From contig CAJUKN010000014.1 in the NCBI GenBank assembly GCA_910587485.1, forward strand, positions 23,983 through 87,982: a stretch of DNA of 64,000 nucleotides, in the 5' to 3' direction. Shown here piece after piece: positions 43,045-53,000 of this stretch; positions within the stretch are counted from its first letter, which is position 1; each line of letters starts with the position of its first letter. Source of the DNA: an uncultured Lachnospira sp. GTDB lineage: Bacteria > Bacillota > Clostridia > Lachnospirales > Lachnospiraceae. The notes beneath the pieces were generated by a model, which worked only from the letters and a program-made list of their open reading frames with translations, made no database searches and was not told where the DNA came from. The position numbers were made by a program, and so were the translations under genes.

Positions 43045-44052
43045 ATGAAAATAGGGAAAATATCAAATACAATTTTAAAAAGAACCATTTTAAAAACAAT
43101 TAGTGGTCTTTATAATTCATATGTTCCAGAAAAAAATAAAGTTGGATTAAATGCAAATAAGATTCATATAGATGACCAATGTCCAGTGCTGATGGCAACA
43201 GATTGTGGGATAGAACCTGTCTATACAGTTGCAAATAATATATGTGTAAGAGGTGGTAGACCTGTTTGCATACAATGCAGCATTGTTCTTCCTACAAATT
43301 TTCGTGAGATAAGATTGCGAAAGATAATGGAGGAGTTGTCAAATGATTGTCGCCTTCTTGGACTTGCAATAGCAGGAGGACATACACAGGTTAGTGCATC
43401 GGTTTTAAAACCTATTATTTCTGTAACAGGCATTGGCATAATGGAAAATGATAAAGACATAATACAAAGTAATAAGGCTCATGTCAATGAAGATATCATT
43501 CTTACAAAATGGATAGGTATTGGAGGTATACGAAATATTATTGAACATAGCAAAGAGGAAATCTTATTAAGATATAATATGGATTTTATTGATAAAGCTA
43601 TGGGAAATAAACAAGATATGTCCATTTTACGTGAAGCTGAAATTGCTAAAAAAGCAGGTGTGCATTGTATGCACGATGTATCGCAGGGCGGCATTTTTGC
43701 AGCATTATGGGATATGGCAGAAGCATCGGGTGTAGGTATTGATATAGACCTTAGAAAAATTCCAGTGAAACAGGAAATTATTGAAATTTGTGAAATGTAT
43801 GATATCAATCCATATCAATTACAATCTGCAGGTTGTTTGTTAATGACATTTGCAGATGGATATGGTATAGTAGATGTATTAGCGAATGCAGGGATTGAGG
43901 CAAGTGTGATTGGCAAAACGATATCAGGAAATGATAAGATTATTCATAATCTGGATGAAGTTCGCTATCTGGACTTGCCAAAGCAAGACAGTTTGTATGC
44001 TAATTGGAAAGGAAATGTTGATGATGAGAGAAAAAATATTAAGTTTACTTGA
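43045..44052 (+). CDS. AIR synthase-related protein (SelD/HypE-like fold)
   Basis: From ATG 43045 the protein has 335 residues. It has the two-domain PurM-like fold: VLMATDCGIEPVYTVANNIC and MEELSNDCRLLGLAIAGGHT, then VTGIGIMENDK in the first domain, and GVHCMHDVSQGGIFAALWDM with the late GCLLMTFADGYG in the second. Family members bind ATP and phosphorylate or dehydrate small substrates (SelD, HypE, PurM). The exact function is not evident. The open frame upstream to 42964 is the leader element. The Lrp gene overlaps its end. Confidence 0.8.
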   Translation: MKIGKISNTILKRTILKTISGLYNSYVPEKNKVGLNANKIHIDDQCPVLMATDCGIEPVYTVANNICVRGGRPVCIQCSIVLPTNFREIRLRKIMEELSNDCRLLGLAIAGGHTQVSASVLKPIISVTGIGIMENDKDIIQSNKAHVNEDIILTKWIGIGGIRNIIEHSKEEILLRYNMDFIDKAMGNKQDMSILREAEIAKKAGVHCMHDVSQGGIFAALWDMAEASGVGIDIDLRKIPVKQEIIEICEMYDINPYQLQSAGCLLMTFADGYGIVDVLANAGIEASVIGKTISGNDKIIHNLDEVRYLDLPKQDSLYANWKGNVDDERKNIKFT

Positions 44053-44506
44053 GAAAAACAGCAGGATTGATATTAAAGATGTGGCAGTTATGCTTGGTGT
44101 TAGTGAAGTAGAAGTAGCAAATGAGATTGCTGCTATGGAAAAAGAAAATATTATCTGTGGCTATAATACAATAATAGATTGGTCAAAGACGGGCGATGAA
44201 AAAGTCATTGCGCTGATAGAGGTAAAAGTTACACCACAGAGAGGATTAGGGTTTGATAAGATTGCAGAAAGACTGTATCAATATGATGAAGTCACATCCG
44301 TATATTTGATGTCTGGAGGTTTTGATTTTACAGTGATAGTAGAAGATAAAACAATGAAGGCAGTAGCACAGTTTGTTGCGGATAAACTCTCGCCGTTAGA
44401 GACTGTTCTTAGCACATCAACACATTTTGTTCTTAAAAAATATAAGGATTATGGAACCGTTTTAGGCTCTACGCACAAGGACGAAAGGATATTAATAACA
44501 CCATGA
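44021..44506 (+). CDS. Lrp/AsnC-family regulator
   Basis: The 161-residue protein has an N-terminal winged helix (KILSLLEKNSRIDIKDVAVM, then LGVSEVEVANEIAAMEKE) and a C-terminal RAM domain (VIALIEVKVTPQRGLGFDKI, then SVYLMSGGFDFTVIVE) for amino acid binding. AAAGGAAATG precedes the ATG inside the AIR-synthase-like gene, which it overlaps by 32 nt. Its stop overlaps the aminotransferase ATG, suggesting that the regulator controls this amino acid pathway. Confidence 0.9.
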   Translation: MMREKILSLLEKNSRIDIKDVAVMLGVSEVEVANEIAAMEKENIICGYNTIIDWSKTGDEKVIALIEVKVTPQRGLGFDKIAERLYQYDEVTSVYLMSGGFDFTVIVEDKTMKAVAQFVADKLSPLETVLSTSTHFVLKKYKDYGTVLGSTHKDERILITP

Positions 44507-45660
44507 GAAATGTATTGTCTAAAAAAATAGTGGATATTGAACCATCAGGAATTAGAAAATTTTTTGATGTGGTCAGCGAGATGCCTGGAGCTATATCGCT
44601 TGGTGTAGGTGAACCCGATTTTGATACACCCTATGTTGTTCGAGAAGAGGGAATATATGCGTTAGAGCAAGGAAAGACATACTACACAGCAAATGCAGGT
44701 CTAAAAGAGTTAAGGGAAGAGATTAGTATTTATCTAAACAGAAAATATGGTTTATATTATGAATCTGATAAAGAAATTGTTGTTACTGTTGGCGGTAGTG
44801 AAGGTATTGATTTAGCACTGCGATGTATGATAAATCCAGGTGATGAGGTTTTAATTCCACAGCCTTGTTTTGTATCCTATGCGCCATGTGCAATTATGGC
44901 GGATGCCACACCTGTATATATTAATCTCAAAGAAGAAAATGAATTTAAACTGACAAAGGAAGAATTAGCTGCAAGTATTACAGATAAGACAAAAATATTG
45001 ATGTTAGCTTATCCAAGCAATCCAACGGGAGCAATTATGACAAAAGAGGAATTGGAAGAGTTGGTGCCAATTATAATAGAACATGATTTATATGTTATTT
45101 CTGATGAGATTTACTCCGAATTAACATATGACAATAAGCATTGCTCAATAGCATCTCTGCTGGGTATGAAGGAACGAACCATAGTGATTAATGGTTTTTC
45201 AAAGTCTTTTGCTATGACAGGCTGGCGACTTGGATATGCTTGCGGACCAAAAAACATTATGGAACAAATATTGAAATTACATCAATTTGCTATTATGTGT
45301 GCGCCTACAAATAGTCAGTTTGCTGCTGTTGAGGCATTAAGAAACTGTGATGATGATGTCGATAAAATGGTGGAAGCATATAATCAAAGGAGACGTTTTT
45401 TGATTCATCAACTAAAAGAAATAGGAATTGAATGTTTTGAACCATATGGGGCATTTTACATATTTCCATCTATCAAAAAGTTTGGTATGTCCTCAGAAGA
45501 ATTTGCCAATCGATTATTACAAGAACAAAAACTTGCAGTAATTCCGGGTACTGCATTTGGTGCATGTGGAGAAGGATTTGTGAGAATATCCTACGCATAT
45601 TCTATTGAAAACCTTAAAGTAGGATTAGATAGAATTAAAAAGTTTATTGAGAGTATTTAA
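44503..45660 (+). CDS. Class I/II aminotransferase (aspartate/aromatic type)
   Basis: The 385-residue PLP enzyme contains ISLGVGEPDFDTP, YTANAGLKELREEI, YPSNPTGAIMTKEELEE, DEIYSELTYD and NGFSKSFAMTGWRLGYACGP with the PLP lysine. It resembles PatA/AspC-type enzymes acting on aspartate, aromatic or branched substrates. Its ATG overlaps the Lrp stop (ATGA), so it is translationally coupled. A short gap separates it from cheX. Confidence 0.9.
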   Translation: MRNVLSKKIVDIEPSGIRKFFDVVSEMPGAISLGVGEPDFDTPYVVREEGIYALEQGKTYYTANAGLKELREEISIYLNRKYGLYYESDKEIVVTVGGSEGIDLALRCMINPGDEVLIPQPCFVSYAPCAIMADATPVYINLKEENEFKLTKEELAASITDKTKILMLAYPSNPTGAIMTKEELEELVPIIIEHDLYVISDEIYSELTYDNKHCSIASLLGMKERTIVINGFSKSFAMTGWRLGYACGPKNIMEQILKLHQFAIMCAPTNSQFAAVEALRNCDDDVDKMVEAYNQRRRFLIHQLKEIGIECFEPYGAFYIFPSIKKFGMSSEEFANRLLQEQKLAVIPGTAFGACGEGFVRISYAYSIENLKVGLDRIKKFIESI

Positions 45661-45670
45661 GGAGAAGTAA

Positions 45671-46141
45671 ATGTCAATCAATGTAGAATATATTAATCCA
45701 TTTTTAATGGCGGCGACTAGTATTATAAAGGATATTTGTCAAGTTGATATTGCTGTAGGAAAACCTTATATCAAACAGGCAGAATTTTCAAGTGATTCCG
45801 TTGTTATTATGATAGGTGTTACAGGTGAAATGCGTGGTCAGGTTATGCTTGCTCTAAGTTATAAAAAATCATTAGAGATTGCCTCTAAAATGATGGCAGG
45901 ATTTAATGTGACGGAGCTTGACGCCATGTCTTTAAGCGCCATTAGTGAACTGGGCAATATGATTATGGGCAATGCGGCGACGATACTCTCAACAAAAGGA
46001 ATTGGAATTGATATTACACCTCCTGCTATTTGCAGAGGAAATATGACTATTTCACATGCACATACACAAAATATATGTATTCCGTTAAGTGGCGGTGATA
46101 TTACAATAGAACTTGATGTAGCAGTAAAGGATGCAAAATAA
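45671..46141 (+). CDS. cheX: CheX-family chemotaxis phosphatase
   Basis: The 156-residue protein has the CheX fold: a central ISELGNMIMGNAATILS helix with the Glu and Asn that dephosphorylate CheY-P, preceded by GVTGEMRGQVMLALS. It removes phosphate from CheY and so tunes motility. No other chemotaxis gene is in the window. AAGGAGAAG precedes the ATG and the trmL start follows the stop without a gap. Confidence 0.88.
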   Translation: MSINVEYINPFLMAATSIIKDICQVDIAVGKPYIKQAEFSSDSVVIMIGVTGEMRGQVMLALSYKKSLEIASKMMAGFNVTELDAMSLSAISELGNMIMGNAATILSTKGIGIDITPPAICRGNMTISHAHTQNICIPLSGGDITIELDVAVKDAK

Positions 46142-46639
46142 ATGTTAAATATTGTTTTACTAGAGCCAGAGATGCCTGCCAATACAGGAAATATTGGACG
46201 AACTTGTGTTGCGACAGGCACGAGGCTGCATTTGATTCGACCGTTAGGTTTTCATTTAAATGAAAAGATGCTTAAACGAGCAGGACTTGATTATTGGGAA
46301 CAATTGGATGTGTCAATTTATGATGATTATCAAGATTTTTTAATAAAAAATCCCAATGCAACAATATATATGGCAACAACAAAGGCTCATAAGATTTATA
46401 CAGAAGTGGAATTTGAGTCCGATGCTTATATTATGTTTGGAAAAGAAAGTGCAGGTATTCCAGAATCCATATTAATAGATAATGAAGATACCTGCATACG
46501 CATACCAATGATTGGGGAGATTAGGTCGTTGAATCTTTCTAATTCAGTAGCAATTGTCTTGTATGAAGCATTAAGACAACATCAATTTGAATCTATGAAT
46601 TTGTGCGGTCAGCTTCACCATTTAAAATGGAAATCCTAA
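46142..46639 (+). CDS. trmL: tRNA (cytidine(34)-2'-O)-methyltransferase
   Basis: The 165-residue SPOUT methyltransferase begins LNIVLLEPEMPANTGNIGRT. YIMFGKESAGIPESIL and CIRIPMIGEIRSLNLSNSVA form the knot and SAM site, as in TrmL (CspR/YibK). It methylates the wobble base of tRNA(Leu). It starts directly after the cheX stop. Its last 47 bp overlap the end of a histidine kinase gene on the other strand. Confidence 0.93.
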   Translation: MLNIVLLEPEMPANTGNIGRTCVATGTRLHLIRPLGFHLNEKMLKRAGLDYWEQLDVSIYDDYQDFLIKNPNATIYMATTKAHKIYTEVEFESDAYIMFGKESAGIPESILIDNEDTCIRIPMIGEIRSLNLSNSVAIVLYEALRQHQFESMNLCGQLHHLKWKS

Positions 46640-48056
46640 CAATGGGCAAAGTGAATATAAATTCTGTACCCACGCCTTCAGTGCTTATAACGTCGATATT
46701 TTCGTTATGTGCCTGAAGGATTTCTTTTACAATGGAAAGACCTAGTCCAGACCCTTTTTTATCACGACCTCTTGATGAATCCGATTTATAAAATCGGTCC
46801 CATATTTTAGGTAATTTTTCTTTTGGTATTCCACAGCCAACATCACGAATTGAAATATGTACCTTTTCGCCTTTTTCAGTGATTGTAATATAAATATTAG
46901 AATTGTCATTACTAAATTTAATAGCATTGTCAATAAGATTGTATATTACTTGTCCAATTTTTAATTTATCGCCATGCACAAGCTGTTTTTCATTAGCATA
47001 TGTCAATTGAAAATGTATTTTACGCTTTTTACAATTTCCTTCAAATGTTTCAATGGTGTGTTTGACAAGTGCATTGATATCAAATGTATTTGATTCAAGG
47101 CATACAGTCTTTGGGTCAAGTTCATTTAAGGTTAAAATATTACTTGTAAGTTTTGTTAATCGGTCGGTTTCAAAAAGTACAATATCAATGTATTTGCTCT
47201 GCATTTCAGGTGGAATTGTTCCATCCGATATGGCTTCAAGGTATCCTTTAATAGAAGTGAGCGGAGAGCGAAAGTCATGGGATATATTAGAGAGGAACCG
47301 TTGCTGAAACTGGTCCATCTCTGCAAGTTTAGAAGCCATATAATCAAGAGAGACAGCAATCTGTCCCAATTCGTCTTTATGTTTTATTCCAGTACGGTAA
47401 GAAAGATTACCTTTTCCGTATTCTGTAATAGCAGTAAGAATACTTTTTGCAGGTTTATGTACATTGATAATATAAATGATAATAAAGGATAAATTTAATA
47501 AAATCATAGTAAGCCATGTCATATAATTGGTGTTAAATGTAGTATTTACACGCTCTGCGATAATGGATTCTGGAAGATGCACAACAACATAGCCTTTCAT
47601 TACAAAGGCGTTTGTGATAGGCGCAAATGCAGAAACATAAATTTCATTAAATTTACCATAAAAATTGCCCTTGATACAATGTTCATTGCCTAAAGAGTCA
47701 AGATTAAAATCGTTAATGGTATATAAAATACTATTTTCATGAATTTCTTCATTTGTGCTGGTATATTGTGAATCAAGAGTGACTTCACCTGATGTATTGA
47801 TAAACATAATGCGGGAGCCTGACAATTTAGAGATGGTTTTTAACTCCAGCTCAATTAAGCGCAGTTTTTCATTGCTAAAATAATTGGGCGCATATTCTGT
47901 GGCAATAGAGACTGCTTGACGATACATATCGTCTGCCAAACTATTATATACACGTTTATATTCAATGCGGTATATAATTTGTGAAACACAGGCAAAACCT
48001 AAAACAGCAATAAGAATATAGATACATATATACTTAATCATAAGATTAAATTTCAT
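46593..48056 (-). CDS. Sensor histidine kinase
   Basis: The 487-residue protein has two membrane helices (about 8-28 and 175-197) around an external sensor domain, a HAMP linker (ITEYGKGNLSYRTGIKHKDE), a HisKA domain with FLSNISHDFRSPLTSIKGYL (phospho-acceptor His) and an ATPase domain with N, G1 (DVGCGIPKEKL) and G2 (GSGLGLSIVKEI). It lies 22 nt after its response regulator on the - strand. The 3' end overlaps convergent trmL by 47 bp. Confidence 0.93.
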   Translation of the reverse strand: MKFNLMIKYICIYILIAVLGFACVSQIIYRIEYKRVYNSLADDMYRQAVSIATEYAPNYFSNEKLRLIELELKTISKLSGSRIMFINTSGEVTLDSQYTSTNEEIHENSILYTINDFNLDSLGNEHCIKGNFYGKFNEIYVSAFAPITNAFVMKGYVVVHLPESIIAERVNTTFNTNYMTWLTMILLNLSFIIIYIINVHKPAKSILTAITEYGKGNLSYRTGIKHKDELGQIAVSLDYMASKLAEMDQFQQRFLSNISHDFRSPLTSIKGYLEAISDGTIPPEMQSKYIDIVLFETDRLTKLTSNILTLNELDPKTVCLESNTFDINALVKHTIETFEGNCKKRKIHFQLTYANEKQLVHGDKLKIGQVIYNLIDNAIKFSNDNSNIYITITEKGEKVHISIRDVGCGIPKEKLPKIWDRFYKSDSSRGRDKKGSGLGLSIVKEILQAHNENIDVISTEGVGTEFIFTLPIVRISILNGEADRTNS

Positions 48057-48078
48057 AGTAATAAGCTGCCTTTCTACA

Positions 48079-48783
48079 TTATCCTTTTGTTATAAATTTA
48101 TATCCAATTCCCCAAACAGTGTCAATCTTCCATTTGGAGTGGTCTTTTATCTTTTCACGGATACGTTTTATATGGACATCTACAGTTCTAGTATCACCGA
48201 CATATTCATAGCCCCATATATTGTCTAAAAGCTGTTCTCTTGTAAAGACCTGATTTGGAGAATTGGCAAGAAAATATAGTAATTCTAGCTCTTTAGGAGG
48301 CATATCGACTGTTTTACCCATGTATGTTACAGAATAATTGGATAAATTAATAATCAAGTCTGGATATTCAACATATTGTGAAGGTTCATCTGAATTTGAT
48401 TCTGTTTGAGGAATGTTATAGCGCCTTAACACAGCTTTTATTCGCGCAATAAGTTCTTTTGTCTCAAATGGTTTGATAATGTAATCATCTGCTCCTAATT
48501 CTAAACCCAATACTTTGTCAAATGTTTCACCTTTTGCCGATAGCATAATAATAGGTGTATTATTATGTTTTCGGACTTCTCGGCAGACCTGATATCCGTC
48601 AATGCCTGGAAGCATCAAATCTAACAATATAAGATTTGGTTTAAATAAATCTAATTCTTTTAAGGCATTTTCACCATCCCATACGATTTTTGTCTCAAAA
48701 CATTCTTTTGTAAGATAAAGAGATATTAGTTCTGCAATATTTTCATCATCATCAACTATTAAAATGCGTTGCTTAAGTGCCAT
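48079..48783 (-). CDS. OmpR/PhoB-type response regulator
   Basis: The 234-residue protein has a receiver domain (ILIVDDDENIAELISLYLTK; phospho-acceptor in LILLDLMLPGIDG; Lys in YIIKPFETKELIARI) and a winged-helix output domain (ELELLYFLANSPNQVFTREQ, then VDVHIKRIREKI). The start at 48783 follows GGAG; the frame is open to 48882. With the kinase immediately downstream it forms a two-component system; its position next to mutS2 gives no hint of the signal. Confidence 0.93.
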   Translation of the reverse strand: MALKQRILIVDDDENIAELISLYLTKECFETKIVWDGENALKELDLFKPNLILLDLMLPGIDGYQVCREVRKHNNTPIIMLSAKGETFDKVLGLELGADDYIIKPFETKELIARIKAVLRRYNIPQTESNSDEPSQYVEYPDLIINLSNYSVTYMGKTVDMPPKELELLYFLANSPNQVFTREQLLDNIWGYEYVGDTRTVDVHIKRIREKIKDHSKWKIDTVWGIGYKFITKG

Positions 48784-48899
48784 AATATTTGAATCTCCAT
48801 TTCTGTGGTTTTTATATAATAGAAAATTGATTGTAACTATATTTGTTGTGTCTGATATAAAATTGTACAATAGACTGTTCAATTTTGTTATAAAATTTT

Positions 48900-51263
48900 T
48901 TATTTAAATTCAACAATAGTTACACCTGAATCACCCTCACCAAGTGTGCCAAGTCGAAATGTTTTTACATAAGGGATGCCCTTTAGATAAGAAGATACAG
49001 CATTTCGCAAAGCACCTGTTCCCTTTCCGTGTACAATTCGTACAGCACCTATTTTTGAGAGGTAGGCATCGTCAAGATATTTGTCAAGACGTGAAATTGC
49101 CTCATCTACAGTACAGCCTAACAGATTAATCTCAGAAGAGATAGAAGAAGATTTTGCCATTCTGATTTTACCAGAACTGCTTGATTTGGTAACAACCTTT
49201 TCTTCAGGTGTTTTGTAATTATCTAAAATTTCAAGGTCACTGATAATAGCCTTTGTAGAAAGGCTGCCTACATTGACGCTAACTTCTCCTTTTTGATTTG
49301 GTTTACCAGCAATGGTGCCAATAATATTCATGCTTAAAATTCGTACATAAACGCCTTCTTTAAATTCAGAGATATCAGAAGCCTTGCGGGATTTGACAAC
49401 AGGTTGTTTAATGGCAAGCTTTTCTTGACGCTTATTCATTTTATCACGAACGGCACTGCGCTGTTTTTCTAATTCTTTGACGGACATACCATGTTTATTC
49501 ATTGTTTTGATGGTTTCGTCAGCAAACTCTTTTGCTTCTCTTAATATATCAGCCGCTTGTTCATTCGCTTTTCGTATAATATTGTCTGTTCGCTCATCAA
49601 GTCTTTTCGATTTTGCTTTCAATTCTGCTTTTAGTTTTTTAATTTCTTCTTTATAAGAATCAATTTCTTTTTGTTCTTTTTCTATAGTTAGTCTGCTATG
49701 TTCTAAATCGCTTAATAAATCCTCAAAATGGATATCTTCTGCCTTCATATGGTTGTTGGCATTGTCTATAATATATTGAGGAAGTCCTAATTTTTTTGAA
49801 ATAGCAAAGGCGTTGCTTTTTCCGGGTACACCAATAAGCAGGCGATAAGTAGGCTTTAGGGAAGCAACATCAAATTCGCAGCTTGCATTGCAAACGCCTT
49901 TTGTCGTCATAGCATATACTTTAATTTCACTGTAATGTGTTGTAGCCATTGTGGTAATATTTCGTGTATGCAAATCGTCTAAAATGGATATAGCAAGAGC
50001 AGCGCCTTCTGTGGGGTCTGTTCCCGCTCCAATCTCATCAAAAAGAATAAGACTATTTTCATCAGCTTCATTTAATATTTTTACTGTATTAGTCATATGA
50101 GATGAAAAGGTACTCAAACTTTGTTCAATACTTTGTTCATCTCCAATATCCGCATAGATATTATAAAAAACTGAAATATTTGAATTTTCCATTGCGGGAA
50201 TATTTAATCCAGCTTGTGCCATCAATGTCAATAGTCCAACTGTTTTAAGAGAAACGGTTTTGCCGCCTGTGTTAGGACCTGTGATAATAAGTAAGTTAAA
50301 ATCTTTTCCAAGATAAATGTCAATAGGAACCACCTCATTTGGTGAAATCAGTGGGTGACGTCCCTGTTTAATGTTAATGTAATGGTTGTCATTCATAATT
50401 GGACGTCCGCAATGGTAATGTTTGGACAGTAAAGCCTTAGCAAAAATAAAATCCAATTTTACAACGACATTATAATTAGTAGAAAGTTCATTGATAAATT
50501 CGCTTGCTTTAGCACTTAATGCAGCAAGAATTGCCTCAATTTCTGCCTGTTCTTTCAATTCAAGTTCACGAATATCGTTATTTAATTTTACGACCGTAGC
50601 AGGTTCAATGAATAAAGTAGAACCAGTGGCAGATTGGTCGTGTATCATTCCTGATATTTGGGATTTATATTCCGCTTTAACTGGAAGACAGTAACGTCCT
50701 TGTCTTGATGTAATGACATAGTCTTGTAAATACATTCTGGTGCCGGGAGAGTTTAAAATTCGGTTGAGTTCTGTATGAATTTTATCGGCTGCCAGTTTCA
50801 TTTTTCGTCGTATATCTCTTAAATTGGGACTGGCATCGTCACTAATTTCATCTTCTGAAAGAATGCACATTTTTATTTGATTATTCAGTGGTGTAAGTGG
50901 CTCTAAAGAATCAAAATAATGTGTTAAGGAATCCTCAGTTTCCTCAAAATGGTTTTTAGCAATACCTGTTACAGTTAAAAGTGCGCTAATATGAAGAAGC
51001 TCAACAATTCCTAAAGAACTTCCAATCTCAAGGCGTTTTAAGCTATCCGTTATATCGGTCACACCAGAAAATGGAATGGTTCCTTTGGCATATACCCTTG
51101 ACAGTGCATCATTTGTTTCAGTAAGTGCTGTATTGATAGCATTGATATCTGTCATTGGCGTTAAAGCAAGTGCTTCATTTTTAGCAGCTTCACTGGTTGC
51201 AAAAGCCTCCAGTTTTTCAATTATTTTATTATATTCAAGAGTCTTTAATGACTTAAGATTCAT
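48900..51263 (-). CDS. mutS2: Endonuclease MutS2
   Basis: The 787-residue protein has the clamp and core of MutS2, an ATPase with GPNTGGKTVSLKTVG and LILFDEIGAGTDPTEGAAL, a long coiled coil (about 515-640, KEQKEIDSYKEEIKKL) and a C-terminal Smr nuclease domain (IGAVRIVHGKGTGALR). MutS2 limits recombination and splits collided ribosomes. ATG at 51263 follows GAGGAAACA; the longer frame to 51398 includes a leader-like sequence. It is transcribed ahead of the two-component genes. Confidence 0.95.
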   Translation of the reverse strand: MNLKSLKTLEYNKIIEKLEAFATSEAAKNEALALTPMTDINAINTALTETNDALSRVYAKGTIPFSGVTDITDSLKRLEIGSSLGIVELLHISALLTVTGIAKNHFEETEDSLTHYFDSLEPLTPLNNQIKMCILSEDEISDDASPNLRDIRRKMKLAADKIHTELNRILNSPGTRMYLQDYVITSRQGRYCLPVKAEYKSQISGMIHDQSATGSTLFIEPATVVKLNNDIRELELKEQAEIEAILAALSAKASEFINELSTNYNVVVKLDFIFAKALLSKHYHCGRPIMNDNHYINIKQGRHPLISPNEVVPIDIYLGKDFNLLIITGPNTGGKTVSLKTVGLLTLMAQAGLNIPAMENSNISVFYNIYADIGDEQSIEQSLSTFSSHMTNTVKILNEADENSLILFDEIGAGTDPTEGAALAISILDDLHTRNITTMATTHYSEIKVYAMTTKGVCNASCEFDVASLKPTYRLLIGVPGKSNAFAISKKLGLPQYIIDNANNHMKAEDIHFEDLLSDLEHSRLTIEKEQKEIDSYKEEIKKLKAELKAKSKRLDERTDNIIRKANEQAADILREAKEFADETIKTMNKHGMSVKELEKQRSAVRDKMNKRQEKLAIKQPVVKSRKASDISEFKEGVYVRILSMNIIGTIAGKPNQKGEVSVNVGSLSTKAIISDLEILDNYKTPEEKVVTKSSSSGKIRMAKSSSISSEINLLGCTVDEAISRLDKYLDDAYLSKIGAVRIVHGKGTGALRNAVSSYLKGIPYVKTFRLGTLGEGDSGVTIVEFK

Positions 51264-51310
51264 TGTTTCCTCATTTCTGTGCAATGCTGCACGTTTTTTT
51301 ATTCTTGCAG
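51264..51310 (-). ncRNA. Possible leader element, 3' half (mutS2 leader)
   Basis: On the - strand, GCAGCATTGCACAGAAATGA then GGAAACA resembles the 3' part of the repeated leader element just before the mutS2 start. No matching 5' arm was found; TGCA/TGCA forms a small local hairpin instead. Confidence 0.3.
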
Positions 51311-51482
51311 ACAATGAGCCAATCACTATACTATTGTAAAGGATTTGACCAATATCAGCATGGCTCATCTGTAAAGTGCTTAATCTATTGTACAGCATTT
51401 TAACAAAATGGTAAATGCAATATTTACAGCTAAGTCATAAAATGTTCATATATATAGATTATAATAAATGAAAAATGTACAA

Positions 51483-51609
51483 TTTAACCTCATTAAGAAA
51501 GCCCCATTTCAATGTCGTAGAGGTATAAGTGGGGGTGGGGACTTGCGTTGCAATAGCAGCTATGAGGTTATAAGCAAGTAGAACAGCGGATTGTGAATAT
51601 TTGCTTGAC
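51483..51609 (+). repeat. Dispersed intergenic element, full-length copy
   Basis: It starts TTTAACCTCATTAAGAAAG, has AAGTGGGGGTGGGGACTTGC in the middle and GCGGATTGTGAATATTTGCT at the end. It lies between divergent mutS2 and the HtrA-like gene. The rest of 51311-51764 has no gene. Confidence 0.7.
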
Positions 51610-51764
51610 ATAATATTTAAATTGAAATTGTAGAAGCTTTGAAAATAGAACATGGAGACAAAATCTCCCTCAAAAAATGGTGTTGTATGTAAAGTTAGAA
51701 TGATAAATGATTTTAAAAGTCATAAAGATTCTTTTCATAAAAACCAATATAGATAAGGATTAAT

Positions 51765-53000
51765 ATGGAAGAAAAGCAAGTGAATAATGAAAATGAAGAC
51801 TTCCCTTTGTATACCGAAAAGATAGTTGTAAATCCTAAGAAAAAATATAAGAGGTTGATTAATATCTTATGGGTAATCTTATGTGCAGTAATATTTGGGA
51901 TTTTGGCAAGTTTTGTTATGGTTATCGTATTTCCTATGATTAATAAAAGATTTAATGAAGTTCCAAAAACACCCATTCATCTTGAATTGAATAAAGATGA
52001 GTATATCATAAGAGATGATTTTGAAGAAAGTGAAAATGACCTCAATATTGGACAAGCAAAGCCACAGGGAGTCACAGAAATAAAAAATATAGAGGAAATT
52101 GTTGAAAATGCACTAAAGTCTATGGTTGTTATTGAATATGAAACACAATTAATACAAAATGAAGAAAATGAAAATAATCAAAGTGTGGGTTTGATTGTGG
52201 GAGATGTCAATGATGATATTATTATTTTGACAAGTAATCATGTTACATCAAAAGGTACATGTAATGTTATTATAGGAGATTCTATCAATTTGGCAGCAAA
52301 TATTTTAGGAAGTGACAACGATAGTGGATTATCTATTGTATCTATAAGTAAAAGGAATATTTCAGATATTGATAAGATAGACTATAATGTAGCTGTGTTG
52401 GGCAATTCATATATGCTACAAGAAAATGATAAAGTAGTGGCTGTTGGAAAGCTTGGAGGAAATATTGTCAGTGCCAATGTTGGAAAGATTATATCATTGG
52501 ATACAGAAAGTGTTGTTGATAATGTGTATGATATATTAAATACCAATATTAATATAGATTCGCAGGATTATTGTTTTTTGTATAATAATATTGGAAATGT
52601 TGTAGGGATTAGTAGAAATAATCCAATACAAGACCAATTATCTGTTATGGGAGTGTCAAATTTAAAGGCATTGATTGAGCAGCTTACGGAGAATAAACCA
52701 ATCAATTATCTGGGAATAAGAATGTCTAATGTAACGCCATCTATATCTGAAAAATATAATCTGCCTATGGGTATATATATAACAAGTGTTGTTATAGATT
52801 CACCTGCCTATAATGCAGGATTGCAGGCAGGAGATGTGATAGTAGAGTTAAACCATAATCCAGTTTTAGCAATTCAGTCATTTAATGAGCAGTTATACAA
52901 ATATGATTCAGGTCAGAATATTAGTGTTACAGTAAAGAGAGCAGGACGAGATAATTATAGAGAATTATTATATGTTATCAATCCATCTGTTAGAAATTAG
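51765..53000 (+). CDS. HtrA-like membrane protein with PDZ domain, catalytic triad degenerate
   Basis: The 411-residue protein has a short cytoplasmic part, one membrane helix (about 32-58), a trypsin-like domain (115-290) and a C-terminal PDZ domain (YLGIRMSNVTPSISEKYNLP, then SPAYNAGLQAGDVIVELNHN). The His is kept (SNHVTS, His159), but the Asp position reads SGLS and the GNSGGPL loop reads SQDYCFL, with Asp268 in place of Ser. It is probably a non-proteolytic chaperone or sensor. AAGGATTAAT precedes the ATG. It stands alone. Confidence 0.8.
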   Translation: MEEKQVNNENEDFPLYTEKIVVNPKKKYKRLINILWVILCAVIFGILASFVMVIVFPMINKRFNEVPKTPIHLELNKDEYIIRDDFEESENDLNIGQAKPQGVTEIKNIEEIVENALKSMVVIEYETQLIQNEENENNQSVGLIVGDVNDDIIILTSNHVTSKGTCNVIIGDSINLAANILGSDNDSGLSIVSISKRNISDIDKIDYNVAVLGNSYMLQENDKVVAVGKLGGNIVSANVGKIISLDTESVVDNVYDILNTNINIDSQDYCFLYNNIGNVVGISRNNPIQDQLSVMGVSNLKALIEQLTENKPINYLGIRMSNVTPSISEKYNLPMGIYITSVVIDSPAYNAGLQAGDVIVELNHNPVLAIQSFNEQLYKYDSGQNISVTVKRAGRDNYRELLYVINPSVRN

